From Clavulina sp. PMI_390 (lineage: Eukaryota; Basidiomycota; Agaricomycetes; Cantharellales; Hydnaceae), in NCBI GenBank assembly GCA_015039315.1, contig WIDE01000110.1, positions 1-64,000 on the forward strand: DNA of 64,000 nt, given 5' to 3'. The notes under the pieces were generated by a model. That model saw only the letters and a program-made list of their open reading frames with translations. It ran no database searches and was not told where the DNA came from. Below, in pieces: positions 37,401-47,166 of this stretch (within the stretch, counting starts at the first letter, position 1; every line of letters begins with the position of its first letter). Position numbers and translations under genes: made by a program.

Positions 37401-37543
37401 AAGATCCAGCGCGCGGCTCTTCTCGTGCTCGCCTTGCGGCTGGCGTCCGTGATTGGCTTGTCAAGTGGGGTTATCCTTGGCTGGAGCGAGATGGCGTGAT
37501 ATGCGTCGACCCACTCACCCACTCCAACGTCCCCACTGCATGA
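34443..37543 (+). CDS. CUE-CCCH-DUF1771-Smr domain protein (candidate Cue2/N4BP2-like RNA endonuclease)
   Basis: The ATG at 34443 gives MSSDLQTPTASTKFPH. An acidic N-terminus and long Ser/Pro-rich segment come first. A UBA/CUE-type helix bundle follows near 35930-36050 (FEVLSSVFGSSVSPTLLEEA, SGYDFDSAMAWLVDQ). Two CCCH fingers then straddle an intron: C-x7-C-x4-C-x3-H (CRYFLQGECRRSDCRF/SH) and C-x7-C-x5-C-x3-H (CRFWLRGQCAKGENCEFLH). DUF1771 is seen as LGAARNACLSKAAEAWRRGD and AAKRHSREAHDLN. The Smr domain starts with MLDLHGLHSGEAVEV and ends in RLAAGVRDWLVKWGYPWLER. Yeast Cue2 combines CUE, DUF1771 and Smr and cleaves mRNA at stalled ribosomes, so a role in no-go decay is a reasonable inference. 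The usual TGxGxHS motif reads HTGTQDPARGSSRARL, lacking the His. Stop TGA is at 37541-37543. Confidence 0.88.
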
Positions 37544-37975
37544 AACTGAAATTCCCCTAAATTTGTCTGATCTCTGTTTCCTCTCTTGGTCCCTATCTCG
37601 AGTCGTCGCGATCCCGTCATCTTACGTCAGCATCCTAGCCCCGGACTTTCTCTGACCAAAAGTTCATATAAGCATCACACCTATTCTCTCTTGATCGGAC
37701 ACACGCCTACGACTCCTGTTTCTTCTCTCTGTCACTTTTGTGCATTTCTGTCTCCCCACCCCCAGCCTCTTAATTGTCATGCCAGATAGCCTTCATTTGG
37801 GGCGACACGGATAATTTTTCTCTTTCTGTCTGTGACTACAAATTAAACAAACCAAACGTGTAATAAAGTAGCCAAGATACACTGCTACGCAGAAACGAAA
37901 AACAAAAATCCCTGTACACTACTACCCTGTTGTTAGGAATGGAAATTGTCTCGTCTCATCGTATACATAATGCTG

Positions 37976-38051
37976 ACTCGGAGTCGGCGACGGGCTTCGC
38001 ACATACCGCGTAATGGTCGCCAGGACGGGATGGGGTCCTCCGACTCCGAGT
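37976..38051. repeat. 12-bp perfect inverted repeat
   Basis: Left arm 37976-37987 (ACTCGGAGTCGG) is the exact reverse complement of 38040-38051, with a 52-bp spacer. The left arm is itself almost a palindrome. Confidence 0.8.
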
Positions 38052-38088
38052 AGTTGGTTCTACTCGCCTATCAGCCGTGAATCTCCGT

Positions 38089-38108
38089 CCCCGAAATCGT
38101 ATTCGGGG
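38089..38108. repeat. Small hairpin, 7-bp stem with 6-nt loop
   Basis: CCCCGAA at 38089-38095 pairs with TTCGGGG at 38102-38108. It sits in the same spacer as the 12-bp inverted repeat and has no known role. Confidence 0.6.
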
Positions 38109-38781
38109 TATGCAAGATGATCGAAGATCGTCTAATAATAATTAGCTCGAGGGAAGGGAACCGGCCATCGACTCCGATTGAGAGATCCGATTTGTTCCAG
38201 GTGAGTGGAATTTTGATTCAACCCCTTTGCATATATTTACTGCTCAGCCCTCATGTAGACCGCGTTTTACCAACAGGAAGCCTAGGAATTATGCAACTGC
38301 AGTTAGTGGAGAAGCCGAGACTATTCTATTGGTTCAACTCCGAACCACACATCCTGGAAACGTAAACGCGACCGGTGCCGTTCTCTGGGTGTCATGTAGC
38401 ATGCCAGCCGCGAGCATAGTTCACCCGTTAAGCGAGACGGGCTCTCGGTGTGGAGGTGGCCGCGGTAGGGCTTATCTACCCGAATTACGACCGATCGCCA
38501 AGGTCAAGGATGTTTCACTCTCGATCTAGGCGCACTCCAGTCATATAAGTCGTCATTTCCAATCTAATCGTGAGTCATATCAATACATCAGAAACCAGCA
38601 AAACCAAATGGAGAAAGAAAATCTATCGATCGTGTTTGCACGTGAAGCCGTGGAGAACCTAGATAAATGAGGAATAGGAAGAAAAATAACGAAACAGTCA
38701 GGCGGGCGCGATTCTAAAAATCAATGGAACGAAGCCAAAAGAGAAGATGGATGAGAACGAAGAGGATCGAGATCTATATGT

Positions 38782-41126
38782 CTAATAAGCCTCCTTCTTG
38801 TCCATGCTCGCAATGCCGTCGGCTTCCTCGTCCATCGCAGGCTTGGAAGACACCACCTCCTCGACATAGTCCGTCTCAGGATTGTACTTGCGATCCTCAC
38901 CGCGCTGCATTGCGCCTTGACGATCCATGTACCACACTCCCGTCGCCACTAGCACCGTAAGCACGCACATTACCATCGTCACAATGTGGCCCTTCTCCCA
39001 CCGTGGAGCGTCGGTCGACGGGTCTATCACAACGACATAAGGTCCAATCAGCACTCTCGCATTCCCAAAACAAAACCAGGGCCTCGCAGCGAGCACTCAC
39101 AGAATACTTGTCCCCACCATGCAGCGAGCACATTGCTCCACATGTTCATGCTCGCCAACGTCACCGCACGCAGCTGATCATCATGCTTCGTAGCCAAGTT
39201 GGCCCACGCAAAGTTCGTCGCTTGACCAGCGTAACCACACCCAGCGATGCAGAACGCGGCAAAGATCAGGCCATGAGAGGACGGGTACACACGTAACACA
39301 ACGGCGGTAAACATGAGCGCCCCAGCCATGAAGTAGTTCACATAGTGCCGTGAGTGCGTATGGTCCGTGATCAAAGCCTGCCAATCCGGGGTTCCAAGAT
39401 ACCCTGCCATGAGAACCACGAAAGAGTATGTGAGGAATTGATCGAATACTCACAGCCGCCCATGTCACGGCAATTCCGACTGCGACGAGCCCATCACCAT
39501 AGTAGTTGATTTTCGAGACGGTATACTACAGAACCTCCCATTAGCGAATGTCTGCATGATATCAAATGAGAGATAGATGTACCTTTTCCGCTGACAGCCA
39601 AAGAGTGAAGATGCCCAAGAAGCCATAAACCTCGAGCATCGAGCTCACGGTAAACAGGGCTGAGAATCCCCAGCTAGAAGGTTTTTGACTTAACCTCGTC
39701 ACGAGTCGAGATTAGAGCTTAACTTACTACTGCCAAGAGCCAACTACACGCTTGGGAAGATCCCAAGACATAACTGTCTTCGTCTTCGGCGGAAGTCTTG
39801 CGATCGCGAGCTCGCGCTCCTAGTGAGGGGCAGCAATACAGTAGTCAGAATAGGGAGAAATGGGATTTGAATTATGCCCATTACATACCTCTTTGGAGAA
39901 GTAGAACGCCTTCGTCGTCTCTGGGGTGTCAGGGAAGAATATAAACCCGTAGATCGCAATACCAACGGCGATGCAAGCATCGATGATGAACAGCCACCGC
40001 CAGCCGGCTAAACCATGCGACCCGTTCAGGTTGGTGTGGATCGATGCTTGCATGATACCAGAGAACAACGAGCCGAGCTGTGCAGTCGATGCGTAAATAC
40101 CAGAACGCTTGCCAAGCTCCTCTTCTTTGTACTATAATGGCGAACGATCAATTGTGAAATCAATTGGTTCCTTCCTCTTGTGGAGTACTCTTACCCAAGC
40201 ACCGAGAATGTAACTAAGGGAAAAACAGACGCAACTCGGTCAACGCTCGAACCGATGGTCATAAGTAACAGAAAACTCACTGGCTACCGGCAAAGGCTGA
40301 GCTCTCGGCCACGGCCGTCAAGAATCGAACTGCATACAGCTGCTGTACAGTGGTTACTAGCAGAATGGAATATACGTGAGAAGTATAGAATGGAACTAAT
40401 GGGAGGCTAGCTCACCTCTTGAGACACAAGCGGAGAAAATTCCCCAAAGCATAGCCATGAATGATAAGTAGTACCGAGGCCTGAGGAGGGAGGGTCCATC
40501 AGATACTTAAGCAGTCGAAAAAGAAAGAAAGGGTCGGCTTACGGGATGTACTGAAGAGCCAGCACGTTGGGGATCTAGAGGCAAAGCCTTCGATACGGTT
40601 GGCTTGAGCACCAGCAGAGAAGATTAACATACCTGACCCACGATATAGCCAACGGTAAACATGGTGATCACATTCTGAAGTTGAAAATGATGAGAAAATT
40701 AGAAGGCGTGAAGGATGAAGAAGCTGACGTTATATTCGTTGCCCTTGCTAGAAACAAAGTGAGCCGTGGCACCAAAACAGGCAGTCTAGAGTCGAGCTTA
40801 CAAGTGCAAATCGGCCTTCATTCCAGAGACGTATGCGTTAGCAAAGTTGGCGCGATTGAGATAATTGCTCCAGAAATCTGTGCAAGTCCACGCGAGGATC
40901 ATTAGATAAGAGTTCGATAGAAGAGCTGTACACGAACTCAGGCAGATGAAAGAGAGAATGAACCTGTGTAAGAGGGCAAACGTTAGTGGATGAGCTGGGC
41001 CGATAAACTTGAAGTTTGGATAACGCACCAATCAATCTTTCTCAGAAGCTTTCGCTCGGCCGCTGTCTCTGGTGGAACGCCCCAGACAAAGACCCGGACC
41101 TTGTAGAGCGCCGACATTATACTCAT
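38782..41126 (-). CDS. MFS permease, anion:cation symporter (Dal5/Liz1-like), copy 3
   Basis: Minus-strand ATG at 41126 gives MSIMSALYKVRVFVWGVPPE, matching MGIMSALYKV of copy 2. A downstream ATG at 41117 is possible. Exons encode NYLNRANFANAYVSGMKADL, the micro-exon YILGAW, GSLFSGIMQASIH, HGLAGWRWLFIIDACIAVG, FIFFPDTPETTKAFYFSKE and CIAGCGYAGQATNFAWANLA, with a tail ending EEADGIASMDKKEAY at TAG 38782-38784. Over the NLNGSHGLAGWRWLF to AFYFSKE block it is identical to copy 2, so the duplication is fairly recent or under strong constraint. The expected protein is a 12-TM plasma-membrane symporter of the ACS family with unknown substrate. It is divergent from amidase 2, mirroring the copy 2/amidase 1 pair. 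Confidence 0.92.
40195..40213 (-). other. 19-nt micro-exon of permease copy 3
   Basis: Read on the minus strand, an AG acceptor precedes and a GTAA donor follows this exon, which encodes YILGAW. It is identical in length and phase to the micro-exons of copies 1 and 2. Confidence 0.8.
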
Positions 41127-41682
41127 GATGTGAAAGAGAAGGGAGAAAGGGGACAGAGAAGGTGCGTCTGAGCGAGTCCATGTTTTGCATCGCATGAGTA
41201 TTTATCTTGGACAAGCACATCGCAAAGATAGGAACAAGGAATAGAGCGAGAGAGAGAGATAACAGATAAGGGTCTGGACGCTGTGTTTCAGGAACGTCGG
41301 TGCTGGAGGGCTAGCCAAAACAGTAGGGCCGATGTCACAGTGTGGTTTTGACGGTCACTGCCCAATCTGTCACCTTGACTCAACACTCCGAGCCCGGGGC
41401 TCGTGTACATCCGTGGTCGGGATTAGCGCATTACCATACATTTTGTCGCCAAGCAGCTTATCGGTGCCTGGCGGGTCATATGTTAAGACTTATCTCGCTG
41501 CGCAACCCTTATCTAGTACCATCCCGACGCTGCCTTCTGTCGGCCGTCGATCGGAAAAACCGACGACTGATGCGCCAATGATAGCATTGATATCATAAGT
41601 GGAGGCAGGAGCGACTCTCCAAAATACTATCCTACCTCCCCTAGACTTGGATTTTATCGTCTCAACTCTCTTGGAGCTCTCA
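41127..41682. promoter_or_regulatory. Bidirectional permease/amidase promoter with GATA-factor motifs
   Basis: This 556-bp divergent spacer contains exact GATAAG/CTTATC hexamers at 41265-41270, 41489-41494 and 41508-41513, plus an AGATAA at 41257-41262 and a TTTATC near 41201. About 0.27 exact hexamers would be expected by chance. It matches the motif content of the paralogous spacer at 13.6-14.1 kb. Confidence 0.55.
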
Positions 41683-43890
41683 ATGGCTACGGCGACTCCT
41701 CAGTGGCAACAAATCAGCGCTCTCAAGCAGAAGCACCGCGACAGCTTGTTGAAGTGGAAACTCGACCCAAAGTATCTAAGCTTGCCTGCCGATGCGGACG
41801 TCACTCATGTCCCAGCAGAGTGTGGTATCCTTGATGTGCTCGAGCTCGAAATCACTGGCACACCCGCTGAGATGATCGTGAAGAAGCTCGCCGAAGGGGT
41901 CTGGACATCCGAAGCAGTGACAATTGCCTTTTGCAAGCGCGCCTCGATCGCCCAGCAGCTGGTTAATTGTCTGACCGAGATCTGTTTCGATAATGCGATT
42001 GCGAAGGCTAAGGAGCTCGATACCATGTTCAAGGCAACTGGGAAGCTTGCTGGACCTCTCCACGGCCTACCCGTCAGCATCAAAGACAATTTCAAGATGA
42101 AAGGTGAGTGAAACCGTATGCTGTTTAATTTTCAAAGTATTTTCGCTCATCACTTTCCTCCAAGGGCTTGATTCCACTGTTGGTTTCATCTCCTGGGTCA
42201 ACGAACCTGCCACGGAAGAGTCAGTACTCATCACCATGCTCCGCAACTCAGGGGCGGTTTTGTATTGCAAGACGAACATCCCTACGGCGATGTTGATTGC
42301 AGAGTGAGCTCTCCGTGATCTGGTAATCCATCTGCGAATGCTGACTGCTTATCACACCTCACCTTCAGGTCTTACAACAACGTCTGGGGCAGTAAGTTTC
42401 TGACGTCTTGAGCCTCCCTTCATCATGGTACTAAATTTCTCTGTTTAGCCACCACAAATCCCTATAATCGATCCCTCACCTGCGGCGGCAGTTCTGGTGG
42501 TGAAGGTGCTCTGATTGCTATGAAAGGTATGTTTGAATTTAAACCTCTCGCCATGAAGACAATCGATGCCACCCTTCTACCGCTTTCTAGGATCGCCCCT
42601 CGGTATCGGCACTGGTGAGTTAGTCTTCAACTAGTAAGGAGTATACTCTGGCTCACGCTCCACCGGGACAGACATTGGTGGGTCGGTTCGTATTCCCGCC
42701 GCATTCTGTGGGTTGTATGGCCTCCGCCCCAGTCTGGGACGTTTCCCAACTTACGGCGTTCGTGGAAGTAAGTATATTTCTCCCGTGCTCGTCGATTCTC
42801 TCCCTCCTTTTTTGACACGCTGTCATAGCACTCGCTGGTCAAGAGGCAGTGGGCAGCGTCAATGGTCCTATGTCCAGCTCACTCGCGGCCCTCTCGCTGT
42901 ACGCCTCTGTAGTGGTTAACGATCACCAGCCCTGGTTCCAGGACCCAAAATCGATTCCCATCCCCTGGCGCCCCACCACCCTACCCGAGACATTATGTAT
43001 TGGTGTGATGAAGCACGATGGCGTTGTACGCCCTCACCCACCTGTCGAGCGAGCGATGGACCTGACAGTAGATGCACTTAAGAAGGCCGGACATGAAATT
43101 ATCGAGTTCGAGCCGTATGAGACTGAGAAGGGGTCGGAGTTTCTGGCAGTGAGTTATTGTCTCCTCCGCGCCAATCTAGGATTCAACCCCTTGCTACGCT
43201 TTCACTGACCTTGCACATTCGACGCAGAGCTTCCTCGCTGCAGACGGCGCTACCGCTACGCGTAGAGTTATCGAGACTTCTGGAGAACCATGGGTATTCG
43301 GGCTGCTCTCCTACAGAGATACGACTTACCACCCTTCCACATACGAACTCTGGCAGATCCAGGCGGCTAGAACGGAATACATGAAGGGGGCGCTCGACAA
43401 CTGGATGAACACGAAGGAAAAGACCACCTCTGGAAGGGAGATCGATTTCATCTTGTGCCCTACGACGCCATACGCTAGCTGTCCCCATCACACATTTGAG
43501 TATGTTGGCTACACAGGCGTCTACAACAGTGCGTCGTCATGAATTTTTACTACTTTCGCCCTATTCTCTTCTCTACTGACCCCTTCGCTCATCATTGTAA
43601 CAGTCCTCGACTGGAGCGCCGCGACCATTCCAGTACTTCGAGCCTCGCCCACTCTTGACGTACGGACTCCCGAGTACGATGCCTACAAACCCCTCTCCAC
43701 GCTCGATGAGCGTATTTGGAAGTCGTACGAGCCGAAGAAGTTCTCAGGCGGGCCCGTTAGCCTGCAGCTCGTTGGCAGACGTCTTGAGGAGGAGAAAGTC
43801 CTTGCTGGTTGCAAAGTAGCCGAAGATGCACTGAGGGCTGAGGGGATCAAGTACGAGGAGCAATTCGCGGAAGGGAAAGCTATGCAATAG
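41683..43890 (+). CDS. AmdS-like amidase (acetamidase family), copy 2
   Basis: The first in-frame ATG is at 41683 ([20 protein letters not shown]). Exons give [50 protein letters not shown] (catalytic Lys), [17 protein letters not shown] (cis-Ser), [20 protein letters not shown] (nucleophile Ser), [17 protein letters not shown] and [20 protein letters not shown]. The full Ser-cisSer-Lys set is present and no lesion was seen. It hydrolyses an amide to ammonia and a carboxylate; acetamide is the classic AmdS substrate, but preference here is untested. Stop TAG is at 43888-43890. It is divergent from permease copy 3 and convergent with the xylulokinase gene. It is clearly paralogous to amidase 1 but less similar than the two permeases are to each other. 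Confidence 0.93.
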
Positions 43891-44335
43891 GGTGGGGGCA
43901 TAATGGCTGAGGAGAAATGTCTCGAGTGTATCGATTTGAGCAATATACTCATGCAATGCTGTAAGTCTGAGACCCGTGTGCTCGAGGCAGCGAGAGTGTA
44001 TGGACCACCGAACCGTGGTTGTAGATTCATATTTCAACGAAATTCATTGGTGACGAAAGTAGCTGGTAAATGAATAATCAACGTCTAAGGGGGGTCAAGA
44101 GGCACGTATATTGTACCAAGGTTGTTGGCACAACTCCGCTCAGCGCAAACGAGCTGACTAAGCCAAAGGGAGAAGTTGGGCCCACACAGGAATAAAGGAA
44201 GAAGACAAGAGCCCGAAACCATAGGCAAGTAAAAAAAATTCATAAGGCTAGAAGAGCAGAGGTTGTACTCGAACCGAACGACCATGATCACATCCACTAG
44301 ATCAGTGTCATAAAAAGCCCGCTTCTAGTGATAGC
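43891..44335. other. Convergent intergenic region, no gene seen
   Basis: The spacer holds the 3' flanks of amidase 2 and xylulokinase. A tRNA-like T-arm fragment near 44266 was considered and rejected. Confidence 0.5.
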
Positions 44336-46610
44336 TCAAGCATTGACACCAGATCCTGCCCTCGTCTCATCCACGATGAGCTTCTCGCACGCCCTGAAGG
44401 TATCCAAGAGCTGGCTGTAGACGAGCTCGTTCGCGGCAATAGGCTCTGCGACGCGGTCGAGCGCAAGCACGTCGTTGAATGCGTTCCGACAGTCCTCAAA
44501 CGTGCTGCCTTGTCCTGGCGTCTGCGGCGGTGTTGGGAGGGCCGAATTGCTGGTCATTTCAATGGTAGGCTGAGTAATCTTACCCAAGCTCGGGGTACGC
44601 GTAATGCGATCGAGATGAGGGGCGGAGGAATTGGACAAAGTGGAGAGGGGGGTGGAGATCGATGTAGCAGCTAGGATTTCCGGAGCGGATGGGACTTGAG
44701 CTTTGTTCATTTCTGTGAGCTCTTTCTGCTGCTGTCCCTTCCACCATGCGAACTTAGCGAGCAGGGCGCCGCCAGTGGTAGCGGAGCCTCCGCCCGATGC
44801 CGCTGTGTACACTGGGAGACCAAGTACATCTGCTGCAAGCTGCTGCATTACGTGGTTCGCAGAACTGCCGCCGGTAACAATGCAGCGCTTCAGTCGTGCC
44901 GCTTCGGCGAAGGTCTGCTTTGGGGCATTCGGATCGTTGGCTGCTTGCGTTCCCGCCGTTGTCGAGCCCAGGGTATCGATTAGACGAGCGCGGATAGAAA
45001 GGAGTTGAGATTCGACTACGGCACGAGCGTGTGCATCTTCAGGGAACGATGTTGATTCGCTTTCCAAAGACAGTTTCTGACCGTCCCGGAAGAAATAATC
45101 GCCCTGAACACCATCAGGGATGATCTCCTTGAGCGTGAAATAGAAGCCGAGGTATCCAGCGTTCCCTGTTGGGCGGCCTTCGATCTGTTCATTGAACTTG
45201 GCCCACGACTTCTCCGAGTGGTGGTCACGAACCAGCTCCCGAGTGAGTCCTCCATTCTATATGAAGGGTTAAATGACGTTTGAACTAAGCCATCCCGCTG
45301 AGTGTCGAACTCACCTTGTAGCAGAGCATGTAAATACTACCGCCGGAAGTAGTGGGATGAGCAAGAATGTGAGAAGATGTGGAGCAAGCCGGCGGTGGAA
45401 CGGTATCAGAGGGAGGGGGGATTGAAACGAGGAGAGTAGTGGAGGTGCCAAAAGACAGAATGCAGTCCCCAGGGGAGGAAAGTGTCACAATAGTGGATGG
45501 GTTGTCACCTGTGAATGGAGCGATGATGCAGTCTGAAGAATGGAAGAAGAATTGGCGCATTCCCGGTTAGAGGAGCGGGCTTAGGTATAAATAGAGAAAG
45601 GACTCCACCTGGAGAGAAGTTATAACGATCAACCCACCACCTGGAGATAAGGCCCAAGGTGGCGCCACCTACGGCCGGTTCCCCGCCGAGCTTCGCACGC
45701 AATTCTGGTCCTCCACACGCTTCCAGAAGGGTGTCATCCCACCGCGACGTGTGGAGTGACATGAGGTTCATTCCGCTTGCATCCGATGATTCGATAGGAG
45801 CAATAGAGCCAAGGAAGAGCGATGCTGCGAATGATGACACGAGAGAGATATAACGAGTCTAGAGTTATTAACGGCAACATTTAGTGGTGTGTTTATGGGT
45901 ACTTTGACCTAGCCGCTACATATCTAGGCAGAGTGAACTTACAGCAGCATAGGCTTCAGGCTTCTTATTCCGAACCTAGAGAGGAGAGGGGATCTATTCA
46001 CATGGGGTACAGGATAAAAAGCCTGACAATGACGCACTTTCATGATTTGACTGCCAGTGAACCGCTCGTAAGCACGACTCCCCGTGAGATCAGCCAACGC
46101 CTGAGGTCCTCCCACAGCAGCCTCAAGCGCTCGGCACTCCGCAGTGGTGGAGGAATCCTGCCAGATGGGGGCATTCGGTAAGGAAAATGCTGCCGGAACG
46201 AGTTGTTCAAGGAGAGTCTGTTTGGGATCGAGGGTTTGAAGAATATCCAGCCCAGCATTACTCCAATACACACTGCCATGTTGCTATGGAAAGCTAAGTT
46301 TATAGATATTCAAGGGCTGTGGTAGCGGAAGGAGACATACCTGACCAGCACCAGAAACACCGACGATTTTGCTAAAGTCCACACCAGTTGCCTGTAGATC
46401 CTTCATCACAATATCAAGACTTTCGACCCAGAGAGCGACTGGTGTCGTCATTTCGCCGTCCGGACCAGCGATTGCCCCATTAGAGGTGCCATACTTGGGA
46501 AGATCGCGGTGGAAGTTGACAGATTTCTCCGCGATAACATGGCCATCTGCAGCGCAGACGGTACTCTTGAGGCTTTGTGTAGAGAGATCAAGGCCCAGGA
46601 AAAGTGCCAT
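44336..46610 (-). CDS. D-xylulose kinase (FGGY family)
   Basis: The minus-strand ATG at 46610 starts MALFLGLDLSTQSLKSTVCA, the phosphate-binding N-terminus of FGGY sugar kinases. Further exons give VGVSGAGQQHGSVYWSNAG, APIWQDSSTTAECRALE, LTGSRAYERFTGSQIMK, TRYISLVSSFAASLFLGSIA, ASGMNLMSLHTSRWD, GDCILSFGTSTTLLVSIPPP, LKRCIVTGGSSANHVMQQLA, and AASGGGSATTGGALLAKFAW. These match fungal xylulokinase, an XKS1/XkiA-type enzyme that phosphorylates D-xylulose with ATP so that pentose carbon can enter the pentose phosphate pathway in the cytosol. A Ser/Thr-rich insert of about 60 residues lies before the last helices (YSQLLDTFRACEKLI). Stop is at 44336-44338. It shares the upstream spacer with M20 copy 1 in divergent orientation. 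Confidence 0.93.
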
Positions 46611-47166
46611 AGGCGCTAGACGCTACTCTGATAGTGGTGGGGGGAGAAAAGGGGAAGAGAAGGCGTGCTAGGGTCACAGGTTGATGTGGTGCTCATGTAG
46701 GCTTCGCGGTCCGATGTTAAACTTAAGCGGGGTAGTGGCCGTTCAGGAACCTATCCGGAGTTACCCCATTGGGCATATGGTCCGTTTCGCACATGGGCCT
46801 CTTGATAGCATTATTAATAATCTATCGAAGACCAATGCGCTCATCCATGCGGCCGGATGTTTGTCTAGACTTTGGGTCGAGACCCAAGTTGCAATCATTT
46901 TCGTTCCTGGTGAAGCCATACTAGCTCAGACAGATCAATGGAACTTGTGGATGAGCTGAGGGAGAGAGGACCAAAGACGGACCCATATAGAAGGTCTTTC
47001 GTATTCTTATCAAGTTCTATTGTAGCAAGATGACAGATTGTTAAGTGCCAGAAGATACCAGACCTCCTTCGTTTTGGTGTGGGTTTGATTCGTGTGACAG
47101 AGTGACTCTTCCCACACTCAGCACAGAGGTCACACGAGCCTCGACTTTCGAAACACGATCACCACC
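46611..47166. promoter_or_regulatory. Divergent spacer between xylulokinase and M20 peptidase 1
   Basis: A 556-bp region holding both promoters. One exact CTTATC lies at 47006-47011. The last ~70 bp before the M20 ATG are conserved upstream of the second M20 copy (51184-51256), so they may carry core promoter or leader sequence. Confidence 0.45.

Larger units (their letters stand above)
37544..38781. other. Convergent intergenic region with small inverted repeats
   Basis: T-rich 3' flank of the Smr gene to about 37950, then sequence with two hairpin-capable motifs (37976-38051 and 38089-38108), then the 3' flank of permease copy 3. No gene is supported. Confidence 0.5.
38782..43890 (-). repeat. 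Duplicated amidase/permease module, arm 2 (inverted)
   Basis: Permease (-) and amidase (+) around a divergent promoter form the reverse-complement arrangement of the module at 11348-16466. About 22 kb of unrelated genes lie between the arms. Confidence 0.8.

Noticed and set aside
44226..44310. tRNA-like sequence (reverse complement reads CTAGTGG and GGTTCGAGT)
   Set aside because: The distance between the D-arm-like and T-arm-like parts is about 20 nt, too short for an anticodon arm, and no acceptor stem can be paired.
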